Source: Ichthyosporea sp. XGB-2017a
Lineage: Eukaryota > Opisthokonta > Ichthyosporea
NCBI GenBank assembly: GCA_002811675.1
Contig: PDIM01010319.1
Location: 23,182 to 48,687, forward strand
Reading direction: 5' to 3'
Length of the DNA stretch: 25,506 nt
The translations under genes were made by a program, and so were the position numbers. How positions within the stretch are numbered: position 1 is the first letter of the stretch; the number at the start of each line of letters is the position of its first letter. This document shows, piece by piece, positions 1-9,348 of the stretch. Under the pieces are notes generated by a model. It was not told the origin of the DNA. It was given only the letters and a program-made list of their open reading frames with translations, and did no database searches.

Positions 1-420
1 TTAACTCAAAAGAATTCTCCTTTTTTAAAAAAAAAAAAAATAGAAAAGAAAAGAAATCGAACTCCAAATCCAAAACAAAATGATAAAAAATGTCCTCACT
101 CAAAAAATATAAAGGAGGATCAAATAAAATAATTGTCCTCATCAAGGCATGGCCCACGCGGATCATCCCTAGGGTTAGGGCCTGCCAGGGTTAGGGTTAC
201 CTCTTCTCTTGGAATCGTCAACGCCCCTGCCCTGTTGCTTTTTTTTTTTTTTTTTTTTGGTTGTTTTTTTTTTTGAAGTTTTTTTTTTTAGTTTGTGTTT
301 TGTTTCGTATTAAGATTTGTTTTAGGGAGGAAGGAGTTTATTGGATTTTGAGGTATTTTTGTGCATCTTGTTGTTTTATCTACTGAGCTAGCCGTTTCCT
401 GACTTGAGTGGGCACCGATC
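1..420. promoter_or_regulatory. Upstream region of PAT1 with T-tracts and TTAGGG-type motifs
   Basis: No gene is seen here. The stretch is A/T-rich with an A-run near 27-40 and long T-runs at 238-290. Two copies of the telomere-like motif AGGGTTAGGG lie at 171-180 and 187-196, the second extended by GTTA. Because the PAT1 start codon follows at 421, I read this as its promoter and 5' leader. The TTAGGG words are too few to be a telomere and may instead be a telo-box or Tbf1-like factor site; that reading is an inference. Confidence 0.5.
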
Positions 421-2790
421 ATGCAAGATCCCAATAACGGCGGAGGGTTTTTTGGGTTCTCCACGAATCTCCCAATGTTTGATGAGTTGGATGACGCTCT
501 TCTGGACGATAGCAAACTTCTGGAAGAAGATTTGATGAATATTGAAGCAGAGGAAGATGCATTCAACGACGAGACGTTTGGCGAGGTAGGGAATCTCTCC
601 AACGAGTGGGAGAAGAAGCATGAGGAACTTGCACATAGCATGGCGCAGGCAGGAAGTACTGGAAAAACAGGGCAGGCACAGACTATGAATGATTCCTTGG
701 ATATGGAAAGTGCTATTGCCTCGATTGGACTAGACGACGACATGCCTTTTGGACAGCTGGATATGAGTAGCCGAAACAATGGTAATAGCGGTAATAACAA
801 CAACACGAATGCTGCATTCTTTGGGAAGGGCATTTGGGGGAGTAGTGGGGTAGCGCATGGGCAAGGAGGAGCGGGCACAGCAGGAGGAATGGAGCTTCTG
901 AGCCCCGCTGCATTTATGAAGGACAAGGGCGGCAGCGGTACTGGAGCGGGAGGAGGCGCCTCGAGCATCTGGAGCACCCCTGCCTCAGTGAGGGGGGGGG
1001 CTGGAAGAAATACCAGTGATATGCTTGCCTCTCCGTCCCTGATGGGGGCCCCGGCATCGTCTGGGGTGGGTGCTAGCCCACATAGTACTAATGCAAATGC
1101 TAACAACAATGTTATGTCATTAGACGAGATTGAAGAACGTTTGCAGGCCGGAGCGTCTGCTGTTGCGGCCGCAAAGAGAAATAGTGCTGGAAAGAATATT
1201 TTGTCTGACATGTTTGCGTCAGCATCAATGGACATGCCAAAACAGCCTCAATCTTTGATGGGGAGTGGTCCTGTTCCGATGGGTAGCAATGTGCATGATG
1301 TGAGTGTCCTGGAGAGTCAAGTGAGTGCCACCGCACAAGTGAGTGGGGAAGGAGGAAGAAGACCATCCACACAGTCGCCAGAGAAGAAAAGGTATGATAA
1401 TTTGATGAAAAGGTCTGAGAAGGAGTTTATTCTGAGATGCCAAATGGCACAGCTTCAGACTGACAATCCATACCTGGAAGATTTCTATTTCCAACAGTAC
1501 ATGGACAAGAAACTTGCAGCTAGTGGTGATAGTAATAGTAGCGACACCAGCGAGTTGCAAGATCGACTGAAAATGCTATTGCCCCAAAATTACCAAACAG
1601 GTGGGAGCAATGGTCACTCAAATGTTGTATCGCGGCCCTATGCCCCGCCAAAGTTCGAAGGGGCAACTCTTGGCAAAATCTCAGCCTCGTCGATTCGTTC
1701 ACCGAGAACAATTTTGGAAACTACTAAAGCTGAAAATGGCAAAGCAAATGCAGAGTCTGATAAGAAGAAAACTTCGTTGCGAAATGCGACTTTGAAAATC
1801 ATCGAGAATGGATATCGTATGTTGTTGACCATCGAAGATTTTGACAAACAAGCAGAGGCGGACAAGAAAATGGCCATGATTGAAAGCCAAGAGCGCGGTC
1901 AGTATAATAGCAGGAATCGCTATTACAACAATAACAATGGATATGACCAGCATTTCCCTGCCCCTCAACAGGCGCAGCACTCACTGTCAGCGGCAGAAGA
2001 GGCTGTAAAAAATGAAAACAAGTTGGCATATATTCACGGATTGTTTGATTTAATCCTTGGTGTAACTGCACAGAATAGCTCTGGGTCTGATGAAAAGCTT
2101 GTTGAAATGCTTAGAATCAGAAAGGGTCGATCTTTGGTTGCCCGTACTCTTGCCATGTTGGACACGGAACAGAAAGTTGCGTGTATTGCCGCATTATTGC
2201 GCACAGCACCTCACACTGTGCTCCCATCAACCACTAGAGGAAGCCCACAGAAAGAGCCCATGAACAGAAAAGTGTCGCTTGATTCCCCATCCGATATCAT
2301 CAAGGATATGCAAGCACAGTTCCAACCTGTTATGAAGAAGGACCTTTATGCTGATCTGTCTCTGGCCGATATCAATACAATATTCAGTAGCGTTTTTGCA
2401 TCAGCTGGCAATGATGCGCAAGGTCTGTTTTCCAAACTATTTGAAAATAACTTCTGCCTTAGCTTGTTGGGGGGGCTTTTAGCGGCTGCCCAGAAGCTTA
2501 AGAAGGATGTTTCTGCTGCGAATGAGTGGAAGGAACACCTGGTCAAGCTATCGGATATTCTAAAGGCCAAGTTTGAGGCTTTGTTGAACCCCAAAAATTT
2601 TCTTCCTGCTGGGGAAAGAATCAATTACAGTAAGGCATTGTGGGGCTTTTTGGATGGGGTGGTGAAATTCTCCGAAAGCTCTGGTGCCAATTTTCTCAAA
2701 CAGAATCTCCCTGGAAAGCTGAAGGGTCTTGATAGCAGTCTGAAATCGGGGACTGAATACTCCAACTTGTCCTCTTCTCTTAAGAACTAA
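421..2790 (+). CDS. PAT1: PAT1-family mRNA decapping activator (topoisomerase II-associated protein PAT1 homologue)
   Basis: PAT1 links mRNA deadenylation to decapping: it binds the Lsm1-7 ring, Dcp2 and the DEAD-box helicase DDX6/Dhh1 in cytoplasmic P-bodies. The 789-residue product is close to yeast Pat1 (796) and human PATL1 (770). An acidic N-terminus holds the family signature FNDETFG at residues 48-54. A Gly/Asn/Ser-rich disordered stretch follows (about 90-300). Next comes the conserved central block from about residue 325, with EKEFILRCQMAQLQ and then NPYLEDFYFQQY. A predicted helical C-terminal domain runs from about 530 to the end. The ATG at 421 starts the conserved acidic N-terminus, and no intron is needed. 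An AATAAA lies at 2815-2820. The family assignment is firm; the partners are inferred from the family. Confidence 0.95.
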   Translation: MQDPNNGGGFFGFSTNLPMFDELDDALLDDSKLLEEDLMNIEAEEDAFNDETFGEVGNLSNEWEKKHEELAHSMAQAGSTGKTGQAQTMNDSLDMESAIASIGLDDDMPFGQLDMSSRNNGNSGNNNNTNAAFFGKGIWGSSGVAHGQGGAGTAGGMELLSPAAFMKDKGGSGTGAGGGASSIWSTPASVRGGAGRNTSDMLASPSLMGAPASSGVGASPHSTNANANNNVMSLDEIEERLQAGASAVAAAKRNSAGKNILSDMFASASMDMPKQPQSLMGSGPVPMGSNVHDVSVLESQVSATAQVSGEGGRRPSTQSPEKKRYDNLMKRSEKEFILRCQMAQLQTDNPYLEDFYFQQYMDKKLAASGDSNSSDTSELQDRLKMLLPQNYQTGGSNGHSNVVSRPYAPPKFEGATLGKISASSIRSPRTILETTKAENGKANAESDKKKTSLRNATLKIIENGYRMLLTIEDFDKQAEADKKMAMIESQERGQYNSRNRYYNNNNGYDQHFPAPQQAQHSLSAAEEAVKNENKLAYIHGLFDLILGVTAQNSSGSDEKLVEMLRIRKGRSLVARTLAMLDTEQKVACIAALLRTAPHTVLPSTTRGSPQKEPMNRKVSLDSPSDIIKDMQAQFQPVMKKDLYADLSLADINTIFSSVFASAGNDAQGLFSKLFENNFCLSLLGGLLAAAQKLKKDVSAANEWKEHLVKLSDILKAKFEALLNPKNFLPAGERINYSKALWGFLDGVVKFSESSGANFLKQNLPGKLKGLDSSLKSGTEYSNLSSSLKN

Positions 2791-3393
2791 CACTTCCATA
2801 GTATATACAGTAATAATAAACTCGACAAAGAAGGTTAGGCTACTCCATTCTACCTCCCACCTGTGCATTATAATATATTTATTGAAGACAGTGAACCATG
2901 GAGGCAAGCAGAGGGTGGCACAGCAGGAGATGCTTGAGGGGGATTCAAGAGGGAGGGATACCGCATGGATGGAGTCAATTAGGAGGGATGGAGAGGGGGA
3001 CCATGAGTTTGTACCAGCATGACCATAGTTAACACAATGTATGGGAATCCCAGTACAAACACTGATTTTTTGTTACTTTTCTGTTTTTCAAAAATTGGTG
3101 GGGGCTTTTTTACTTTTTTTTTTGTTTTGTTTTTTATGGGATTTGGTAGACTCCAAAGCTGATTTAAAGAAAGACACTCTAAAAAGCACCAGAGGGAAGG
3201 AGAAATAGAAGAGTAAAAGGGGGGGTCCATTTGAGGAAAATATATAAATCAGTCCAAATACAGCCAAAGCGGAGTAAGGGAACACTAACCGAATCAATAA
3301 TAGAACCATCAAGACCGGATATTCTTGATTTGAAGAAAGAAACGCGCATACACGAAAACTAACAACGTATTAACAAACAAAGAAGAAACAAAA
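2791..3393. promoter_or_regulatory. Intergenic: PAT1 3' end and RPB5 promoter
   Basis: I see no convincing coding frame. The left part holds the PAT1 3' end. The middle has a T-rich block (about 3107-3136) and a reverse-strand CCAAT word (ATTGG near 3094). The right part, A-rich just before the RPB5 ATG (AACAAAGAAGAAACAAAA), looks like a 5' leader. No clear TATA box was identified. Confidence 0.4.
2815..2820 (+). terminator. AATAAA polyadenylation signal for PAT1
   Basis: A perfect AATAAA lies 25 bases after the PAT1 stop codon. Confidence 0.5.
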
Positions 3394-4011
3394 ATGGATT
3401 CTGACAACGGCATCTGGCGAATCTGGCGGGTACGTAAGACAATCATGCAAATGTGCCATGACCGGGGCTATCTTGTGACTGAGGCGGAACTTAACATGGA
3501 CATGATGGAGTTCATCGACAAGTACGGGGAGAATCCAAGCCGGGCTGAAATGACCATCCTTGTGAGTAACAAGGATGATCCCACCGACCAGCTGTTTGTG
3601 TTTTTCCCTGACGATCCCAAGGTAGGAGTGAAGCCTATTCGACAGTACTGCCAGCGCATGCAAGAAGAGTCCATCAGTAGAGCGATTATTGTTGTCCAAC
3701 AAGGGATGACAGCCTTTGCCAAGCAGGCCCTTGTTGGAATGGCCCCAAAGTACATGCTGGAGCAGTTCCAGGAGTCTGAATTGCTCGTCAATATTACAGA
3801 ACACTCTCTGGTGCCTCAGCACGAGGTCATGACCCCAGAGGAAAAGACCACTCTCCTGAAACGATACAAGCTCCGAGAGACCCAGCTGCCCCGTATCCAA
3901 GTGGTGGACCCCATTGCCCGCTACTATGGCCTTAGGAGGGGTCAGGTGGTGAAGATTGTGCGGATCAGTGAGACCGCGGGGCGGTATGTGACCTATCGCT
4001 TGTGCATGTAA
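3394..4011 (+). CDS. RPB5: RPB5/RPABC1, subunit shared by RNA polymerases I, II and III
   Basis: This subunit belongs to all three nuclear RNA polymerases, forming part of the lower jaw that contacts downstream DNA. The protein is 205 residues (human 210, yeast 215). The N-terminal jaw domain occupies about residues 1-140. The C-terminal assembly domain, homologous to archaeal RpoH, occupies about 140-205 and contains the strongly conserved words [29 protein letters not shown] and [12 protein letters not shown]. The start is the ATG at 3394, giving a normal-length N-terminus ([19 protein letters not shown]). It is intronless, in the same direction as PAT1, and convergent with the next gene. 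An AATAAA at 4388-4393 could end the transcript. Identity is secure. Confidence 0.98.
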   Translation: MDSDNGIWRIWRVRKTIMQMCHDRGYLVTEAELNMDMMEFIDKYGENPSRAEMTILVSNKDDPTDQLFVFFPDDPKVGVKPIRQYCQRMQEESISRAIIVVQQGMTAFAKQALVGMAPKYMLEQFQESELLVNITEHSLVPQHEVMTPEEKTTLLKRYKLRETQLPRIQVVDPIARYYGLRRGQVVKIVRISETAGRYVTYRLCM

Positions 4012-4459
4012 CATATGAGACGTGCACACAAATGGAAGGGGCCGGGGAAGGAAGGGGCTTGGAGTAAGAGGGGGATGGAGTGTATATAGTAGGGAGTAGC
4101 AGGAATGACCGCTTGTTGGGGATGTCTTGGAGTGTCTTCTTGTGACTCATCGAAAGAAGAACAAGACCAGGGAAAGGAAAAGAAGGAGAGCAGTATAGAG
4201 GAAATTTGAGGGAAGCATAAGGGGCGATGCATTGTATTTTTATTTCCTCTTGCTATGGTTGTTTTTTTTTGCTGAACATCAGCGGGGCCATTACCTTTCT
4301 TTAAAAAGAAAATATGCCAAATGGCTCGACTAAGAAAGTTGTATTCTCAAGAACATTTAGCTGCATATTTTGAAAAATGAAAGAAAGAATAAAGAGGGAA
4401 CTTAGCAACAAGAGTAGTATTTTCAACGGGATTGTGTTTATTATGTGAATGGGTGACAT
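4012..4459. other. Convergent intergenic region, 3' UTRs
   Basis: The region between the RPB5 stop and the stop of the minus-strand gene holds no gene. It contains AATAAA on the plus strand at 4388-4393 and, on the minus strand, AATAAA (read as TTTATT at 4437-4442), only 18 bases past the stop of the opposing gene. The two 3' ends therefore probably overlap or abut. Confidence 0.5.
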
Positions 4460-5518
4460 TTAGAGCCTTAAGACGTCTGCGACAGGACTCATGTCTAGCT
4501 TGCTTCGCCGCTGATGGAACATTGTGCAGCGAGAGAAGGGCTTGGCCAAGTTCCACAGCTCCTCAGCGGTCCAACAGGTTGTGTATTTGTATGGAAATGG
4601 ACCTTTCGAAGTTGTTAAGAAAGTTGGCCGCCCCGACGATGCAGAAAAAGGGAGATCTTCAGTTTCACCAAAACTAAGCTTTTCCACGTACTCATTTGCA
4701 TCGCTGGTTATAAAGACATCGTCATCATACGAACTGTATTGCTGTAGCACCTCATCCAGGACACTTGCTTCGACATGTGGTTGCAAGACATGGTTGCATT
4801 TCTTTTCAGATTCTGGGATGCCCTTGTTAGATTTGCTGTGGCTTTTGATCCCTAGTACAGGCTTCTGCTCCTCCTTTCTTTTCATGTGTGGTGGGAGATA
4901 TTGCTTCTCCAGATCTATATTACCTCCATCTGACTCCGCAATGTTTAATGTCAGCGCAGATAGTGCACGTGATGTAGTTGTGAATAGCCCAGTTTTCCGT
5001 ACTGCCCTTTCCCGAGTCCTCCTACTCTTTTTCTCGCTTCTTCGATCTTGCTTGAGCATCGCTGGGATTTTTTTTTCTCCTAAAAGAACCAATTCCTTCA
5101 CCCTTTGCGTTTTTTCGTTTTTAGCTGAGCTGGTCGTATCTGTTTCAGTGTTACCTCCAAAGCAATCGGCATTATTAAAATAGTCAAACTCCATGCTATC
5201 CAAAGCACTGGTTAGTGATGAGAGCGAAAGATGCTGCATCATGGTTTTTGAAAGGTGCTTTCCTTGCCTCTCTGCCCTGTTTGTTTTTCTATCAGACTCA
5301 TAGCCCCCCTTTTCAGCAACAGACGACGAATTCATTGCCCTCTTCTTTTCAGCCTGGACCTTACGCGAATTGCCCTTTACTTCCCCCATATCGCACGCAC
5401 TACTGATAGTTCCTTTTCCCTTTGTTAGTTTTCTCGAATTCGCTTTACTAAACTCCCTGTTCCTATCCACGCGAGAAGCGTTACTGCTCTTTCTCAAACT
5501 ACTCTGCTCAGCTCCCAT
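4460..5518 (-). CDS. Unrecognised 352-residue basic protein with N-myristoylation-like start
   Basis: I do not recognise the family. The product begins MGAEQSS, which fits the N-myristoylation pattern (Gly at 2, Ser at 6), so membrane attachment is plausible. Residues 1-100 are very rich in Lys, Arg and Ser. A hydrophobic/acidic patch follows (SLTSALDSMEFDYFNN). The middle is basic and likely disordered. A segment near residue 208 reads YLPPHMKRKEEQ, resembling short linear motifs in RNA-binding proteins. The C-terminus (from about 305) is Trp/Phe/Cys-containing and looks folded: GPFPYKYTTCWTAEELWNLA. The ATG (5516-5518) is supported by the coherent N-terminal motif. It is convergent with RPB5, with a minus-strand AATAAA right after its stop. 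The length of the open frame in an A/T-rich region supports a real gene; function is unknown. Confidence 0.7.
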   Translation of the reverse strand: MGAEQSSLRKSSNASRVDRNREFSKANSRKLTKGKGTISSACDMGEVKGNSRKVQAEKKRAMNSSSVAEKGGYESDRKTNRAERQGKHLSKTMMQHLSLSSLTSALDSMEFDYFNNADCFGGNTETDTTSSAKNEKTQRVKELVLLGEKKIPAMLKQDRRSEKKSRRTRERAVRKTGLFTTTSRALSALTLNIAESDGGNIDLEKQYLPPHMKRKEEQKPVLGIKSHSKSNKGIPESEKKCNHVLQPHVEASVLDEVLQQYSSYDDDVFITSDANEYVEKLSFGETEDLPFSASSGRPTFLTTSKGPFPYKYTTCWTAEELWNLAKPFSRCTMFHQRRSKLDMSPVADVLRL

Positions 5519-6518
5519 ATTTGATCCTTTCCTTCAAAGCCCTTCTGTAGTGTTAAAAAAAAGAAAAAACGAAAAAACAAAAGCAAATTAATTTGACTTT
5601 ATATTCAAATTTGAAGATCTTGCTCGATAACTAAATCAAAAACTTAATCAGAAACACTGGAAGAGGAAAGAAAGCAGAGCTTCCGCATAACTTGAAAAGT
5701 ATATATTATGTAGCAGAAAATGGAACATCTCTTAGCAAACAAGCCCAGCTCCTTTATAATTCTGCATGCCAGCAACATTTTAAAGGGGGCACGAGGATGG
5801 ACTTTGGCTGGTCATTTATTCTGAGAATTGCTCATGTACAGCTATATTTAAATTGTGCCAAAATCGGCTGGTTCTAGCTACTGTAATGTTGCATATGTGT
5901 ACCCTTATCAGCTGGTCCATGCAGATCTTCACAGTCTCTGCCACAGTTACCTAAAAACTAACCTTTCTTTTCATTCAAACCCCTCGATTGAAATTTGAAA
6001 TTTAAGGTTTTTGCATATGTCAACGATGCGTGCTACAGCTAACGTCCGTATTGCACAATCGACCCATTTTGCGAGTCTTGCGAGTATATATATTATATCG
6101 TGTTATAGCAGGTGTTATTAGCTTGACAGCCACGCATGTTTCAGAGGATAGCCTTCGACTTTGAATACTCTTCAGTTATCGCTAATAGTAAATTGTGCTT
6201 CATTCGTCCTCCCTTCGGAACTTTGATGAATATGAAATGAAGGGGCGTAAAGACCTCTTATGAGCCCTTCAAGAACGACGCCGATAACTTTAGCATCTTT
6301 TGCAGACACCATCTCATTACGGGAATCCCATGATGAGGATGAAGAAGAAGATGGCATGCATCTCTAAAGTCTTGAACCAAGCCAATTGCATGTCTCTCGT
6401 TTATTTGGTCTCTCCAAGGCAACATTTACGACCATTACTTCACAGTCTGGTCAAACAAGCTACCTTGTGACTGGTCAACTAATTTCATACGTGTGGCGGA
6501 AGTTTCTGTAAAGCAAAG
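5519..6518. other. Intergenic, no gene seen
   Basis: About 1 kb of A/T-rich DNA upstream of both the minus-strand 352-residue gene and the tRNA pair. It has an A-rich block at about 5552-5580 and TA-rich stretches (for example near 6083-6102) but no frame with convincing protein composition. A 61-codon ATG frame on the minus strand at 6172-6357 begins with a serine run from a GAA/GAT repeat and is not supported. Confidence 0.4.
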
Positions 6519-6524
6519 GCCCCT

Positions 6525-6580
<56 letters not shown>

Positions 6581-6591
6581 GGGTGTGGGCA
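6519..6591 (+). tRNA. tRNA-Phe (anticodon GAA)
   Basis: The 73-base cloverleaf folds as acceptor GCCCCTA, D-stem GCTC/GAGC, anticodon stem TCAGA/TCTGA with loop CTGAAGA (anticodon GAA, 6552-6554), and T-arm CCTGG-TTCGATC-CCGGG, with discriminator A. Internal A and B boxes are intact, there is no intron, and a T-run (6595-6600) follows as Pol III terminator. The body closely matches eukaryotic nuclear tRNA-Phe. One acceptor pair is a mismatch (C5 opposite U68), next to a U-G wobble. Confidence 0.93.
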
Positions 6592-6594
6592 TTC

Positions 6595-6600
6595 TTTTTT
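6595..6600 (+). terminator. Pol III terminator of tRNA-Phe
   Basis: A run of six T residues starts four bases after the mature 3' end. Confidence 0.7.
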
Positions 6601-6634
6601 GTTGTTTCATTTTTTTGCCATTTTGTAGACCTCT

Positions 6635-6658
6635 GAAACAACTGGTCTCGGTTGTTTC
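6635..6658. repeat. Inverted repeat in the tRNA spacer
   Basis: GAAACAAC (6635-6642) and GTTGTTTC (6651-6658) are exact inverted copies around an 8-base loop. GTTGTTTC also occurs directly downstream of tRNA-Phe (6601-6608). It may be chance in low-complexity DNA. Confidence 0.5.
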
Positions 6659-6697
6659 GGATTCATCCAGAGTACAGAAGCAACTCTGTCTCTTTGG

Positions 6698-6770
6698 GGT
6701 ACTGTGGCTTAGCTGGTAAAGCGTCTGACTCGTAATCAGAAGATCCCGTGTTCGAATCCCGGTAGTACCT
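6698..6770 (+). tRNA. tRNA-Thr (anticodon CGT)
   Basis: The 73-base cloverleaf has acceptor GGTACTG fully paired with TAGTACC, D-stem GCTT/AAGC, anticodon stem TCTGA/TCAGA with loop CTCGTAA (anticodon CGT, reading ACG), T-loop TTCGAAT and discriminator T. It starts 106 bases after tRNA-Phe on the same strand and is followed by T-runs (6776-6779, 6781-6785). One T-stem pair is a mismatch (T52 opposite C62). No intron. Confidence 0.92.
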
Positions 6771-7303
6771 CGTTGTTTTCTTTTTGTCGCTTTTCACCTC
6801 GGTTTTTTTTTTTTGCTTCTTGAAGTGGCTGATGGAGTTACATGTTCATGGTTGGTGCTCCTTTGAGGAGAGTCAAGGTGGACACTGGACTTCGTAGTTG
6901 CAGAAAAGGGCAGACTGTGATAGCACTCAGAGATGCCTTGTTACGAAAGAATGAAGGGAAGAAAAGAATGACACAGCAAGAGCAAGTAGTATAGGCAAAG
7001 AAATAGGGAGCCATTGTATTTCATTGAGTTTGATAATTACGTTTTTCGAGCGTGCAATTTTATTAAGCAGTTAGTCTGAAGGTGATGGAAGGCCTTTGGC
7101 ATCCCCAAAAGAAGGAAGAAAATTAGTGACAGAAGGGGGGATTTCGCTGAGCAACATAATTAAATATATAGCTTAGGTAGCACTTCTTTCAAAAGGGCGT
7201 AAACAATGGTAGCTGTGGAAAAGTGGTTAACAAGGCCTGTGTGGTGTACCAAGGAGCTAACTTGGGTGTACTCTGAAGCGTGTTTGGTGTCTATGGTGTG
7301 GCT
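6771..7303. other. Intergenic between tRNA-Thr and the small minus-strand gene
   Basis: No supported gene. A minus-strand AATAAA (TTTATT at 7059-7064) would serve the 3' end of the 63-residue ORF at 7304-7495. A 59-codon plus-strand ATG frame (7206-7385) runs antisense into that ORF and is judged a shadow. Confidence 0.4.
6776..6785 (+). terminator. Pol III terminator of tRNA-Thr
   Basis: T-runs of four and five, separated by one C, lie 6-15 bases after the tRNA. Confidence 0.6.
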
Positions 7304-7495
7304 TTATGCCATGGGTAGTGATGTAGTGGAGCCTGTGGGAGAGGAGCGTGTCAAGGAGTTGTTCGAGGCACTCTTGCTCATGTAGAATTTCTGGATACGG
7401 ATTTGCTCTTCTGCTCTCTTCCTCTGCTCTTTGACAAATTTCCTCCTGGAAGGGACAAGCATACTGAGTACTCCCATTTTGTCTGTACCTCCCAT
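7304..7495 (-). CDS. Small protein A (63 residues), paralogue of the ORF at 10271-10531
   Basis: Function unknown. The ATG at 7493-7495 is directly preceded by an in-frame TAA. The product has a Lys/Arg/Glu-rich helix-like core, FVKEQRKRAEEQIRIQ (residues 20-35), and a Ser/Thr-rich tail. Residues 15-43 align without gaps to residues 21-49 of the ORF at 10271-10531 with 17 of 29 identical (shared FVKEQ, KR, EQ, IQ, KS), and both tails are Ser/Thr-rich. A minus-strand TATA-like box (ATATATAAAG, 7705-7714) lies 210 bases upstream, and an AATAAA lies about 240 bases past the stop. The homology argues for a real gene. It could also be one exon of a larger gene. Confidence 0.55.
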   Translation of the reverse strand: MGGTDKMGVLSMLVPSRRKFVKEQRKRAEEQIRIQKFYMSKSASNNSLTRSSPTGSTTSLPMA

Positions 7496-9348
7496 TTAAC
7501 CTTTTGCTTGCTATATATATAATCGATTATTAAACCCCGTTCCCCCACCAAAAAACAATTAAACCTGTTATTCAATACGTTTGACTTTTCAATCTGAATC
7601 TGTACAAATCTTGAGCAAATCTAACTCACTTGGCCCTCTGTTATCGAGTTATCTACACAGTATAATATATTTCGGAACAACTTGCGAAATGGTCGAGAAC
7701 CATGCTTTATATATCTCCTCAAGAACTTATAAAGGTAAATTTGAAAATTGAAAATGTCTGGGAACTTGCGCAGATAGGAGCGGTTGAACGTTTCCGTTAA
7801 AAGTAAGGGAAGCCTTATCTCCACAGCCATTTCTTGTTGGGATTAATTCTTCGTCCCAACTTCTGTCTGAGATATCTATTTACAGAGTTATCGGCATTTT
7901 AGCGGTTACAACATAAATAATGAACAATAAACCTTTTAGACGATTTTGTGACATCCTGATTGGACAAGACTTTGTTGTGTAAGGGGAGCACCTCCTCTGA
8001 TTGGCGCTAACTAACCTTGAGATATATCTTAAACCAGTCACCCCTGCCTAAAGAAGGATCTCCTAACTCCTCAAAAAACCCCATGCAGAGTCGAATAAGG
8101 CTAAAATAAACCTGTGAACATGATACTGGTAACCTACCAAGAAGTACATAATAAACATCACACACCAATCACGATGGACGTATAATTATACGTAGTTGTC
8201 CTTTGCCATGCACAAAGCTGCAGGACGCTTGTATTTTATCGCGCACAATCATGAAATGAGTACACCACTATCGCAGCATGTTTCATTGCAAGTCATTCTC
8301 ATCTGTCCTCGATTATCTATTTCTAGTATATAATTAGTATCACAATGAATGTTTGATGTATGAAACACAGATTTCTGCTTAATTCAACACCGGATTGTAC
8401 ATTCATTCTTCGATATATATTAGATGTTATCTTGTTTGCAATTTACAAGCTGCAGTAGCGCCTCTGGGCCGCATGATAAAGTATGCATTGCAATGTTGAA
8501 GCAACAATATCAAGTTTTTAGAGCCATCTAGACAGACAGACATGAAACTAGATGCAAACTGTAGTTGGCGTACTCTGTTGCCGATACTTTGTTTCCGACC
8601 TATTGGGTATCTTTTCTTTTACGGATTGCTGCTTTCGTCAATTCATTCATTGGCCTATGGTGAATGTGTGTATTGACTGAAAGTACTTTTGACGGCGTTA
8701 ACTTTTACTTACAAGGATGATGAGCGTATGGGAAGCACTTCGTCTTAGGGAAGAAGTGCATATCGCAAACAAAGACAAGTAGTCCCACTCTCCTTCTAAG
8801 CCCCATGTGGCAATTCATAACCGTGCATCATAAACATTAGACTCGATCGGACCAAAAGCCAAAGCTATGGATGCTCCTATTGTTCTATTCTTAGTTTAAA
8901 TAACTTCAAGTAATATGCACCAAATTCGCTTCATATTTCAATGCTTCGGTTATCTATTCGCCATTTTATATCGCATTCACTGTCTGTCTCTGTAGGCCAG
9001 CCAAAACAAAACAAAATAAGAAACACAGTCCAAAGAATTGACTCCACATATAGCAGTCAGAAGTTGAAACTTTGATGTCAAATAGACTCCCTCCTTCAAT
9101 CTGGTTATTTGCTGAAGCAAGTTACTAGGCCGGGGTTAATTACTTTCTCCTAGAAAGGGAAAAGAGTTGTTCAAAAAGCGCCCCTGGATTGGTTGCCTTC
9201 ACAAATAGCGCGTTCCTATTCGTCCTCGCCCTAAAATTTGCTGCTAAATAAAGACAAGTTGGCCGTTATTGCTATAATTACGAGCAGACTGACAAAAACA
9301 GGATCGTACTAAGATGTAAGAAACCAGAAAAAGTCTACCAGCCACGAC
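7496..9348. other. Gene-poor region with CCAAT and CTAACTAACC motifs
   Basis: I find no supported gene in these 1.85 kb; stop codons are dense in all frames. The left end carries the leader and TATA box of small gene A. CCAAT words (read as ATTGG) occur at 7959-7963, 8000-8004 and 9188-9192, and CTAACTAACCTT at 8007-8018. A 69-codon ATG frame (7621-7830, minus) spans the TATA box and is not supported. Confidence 0.4.
7705..7714 (-). promoter_or_regulatory. TATA-like box for small protein A
   Basis: Minus-strand ATATATAAAG sits 210 bases before the ATG of small protein A. The matching distance in small gene B is about 205 bases. Confidence 0.4.

Noticed and set aside
168-199. Telomere end
   Set aside because: Only a few degenerate TTAGGG units are present, flanked by unique DNA and an intact gene.
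288-1235. 315-codon minus-strand frame opposite PAT1
   Set aside because: Low-complexity Ala/Pro/Leu/Ser product, an antisense shadow of the PAT1 coding frame.
6172-6357. 61-codon minus-strand frame beginning with a serine run
   Set aside because: The serine run comes from a simple GAA/GAT repeat, and the rest has no recognisable feature.
7206-7385. 59-codon plus-strand ATG frame
   Set aside because: Antisense to small protein A, which has paralogue support; the plus-strand frame has none.
7621-7830. 69-codon minus-strand ATG frame, with a faint similarity (ETFNRSY versus ESFRNSY) to the frame at 9914-10189
   Set aside because: It spans the TATA box of small gene A; the other frame starts with GTG and lies in a different position relative to its TATA box. 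The similarity is short and probably chance.
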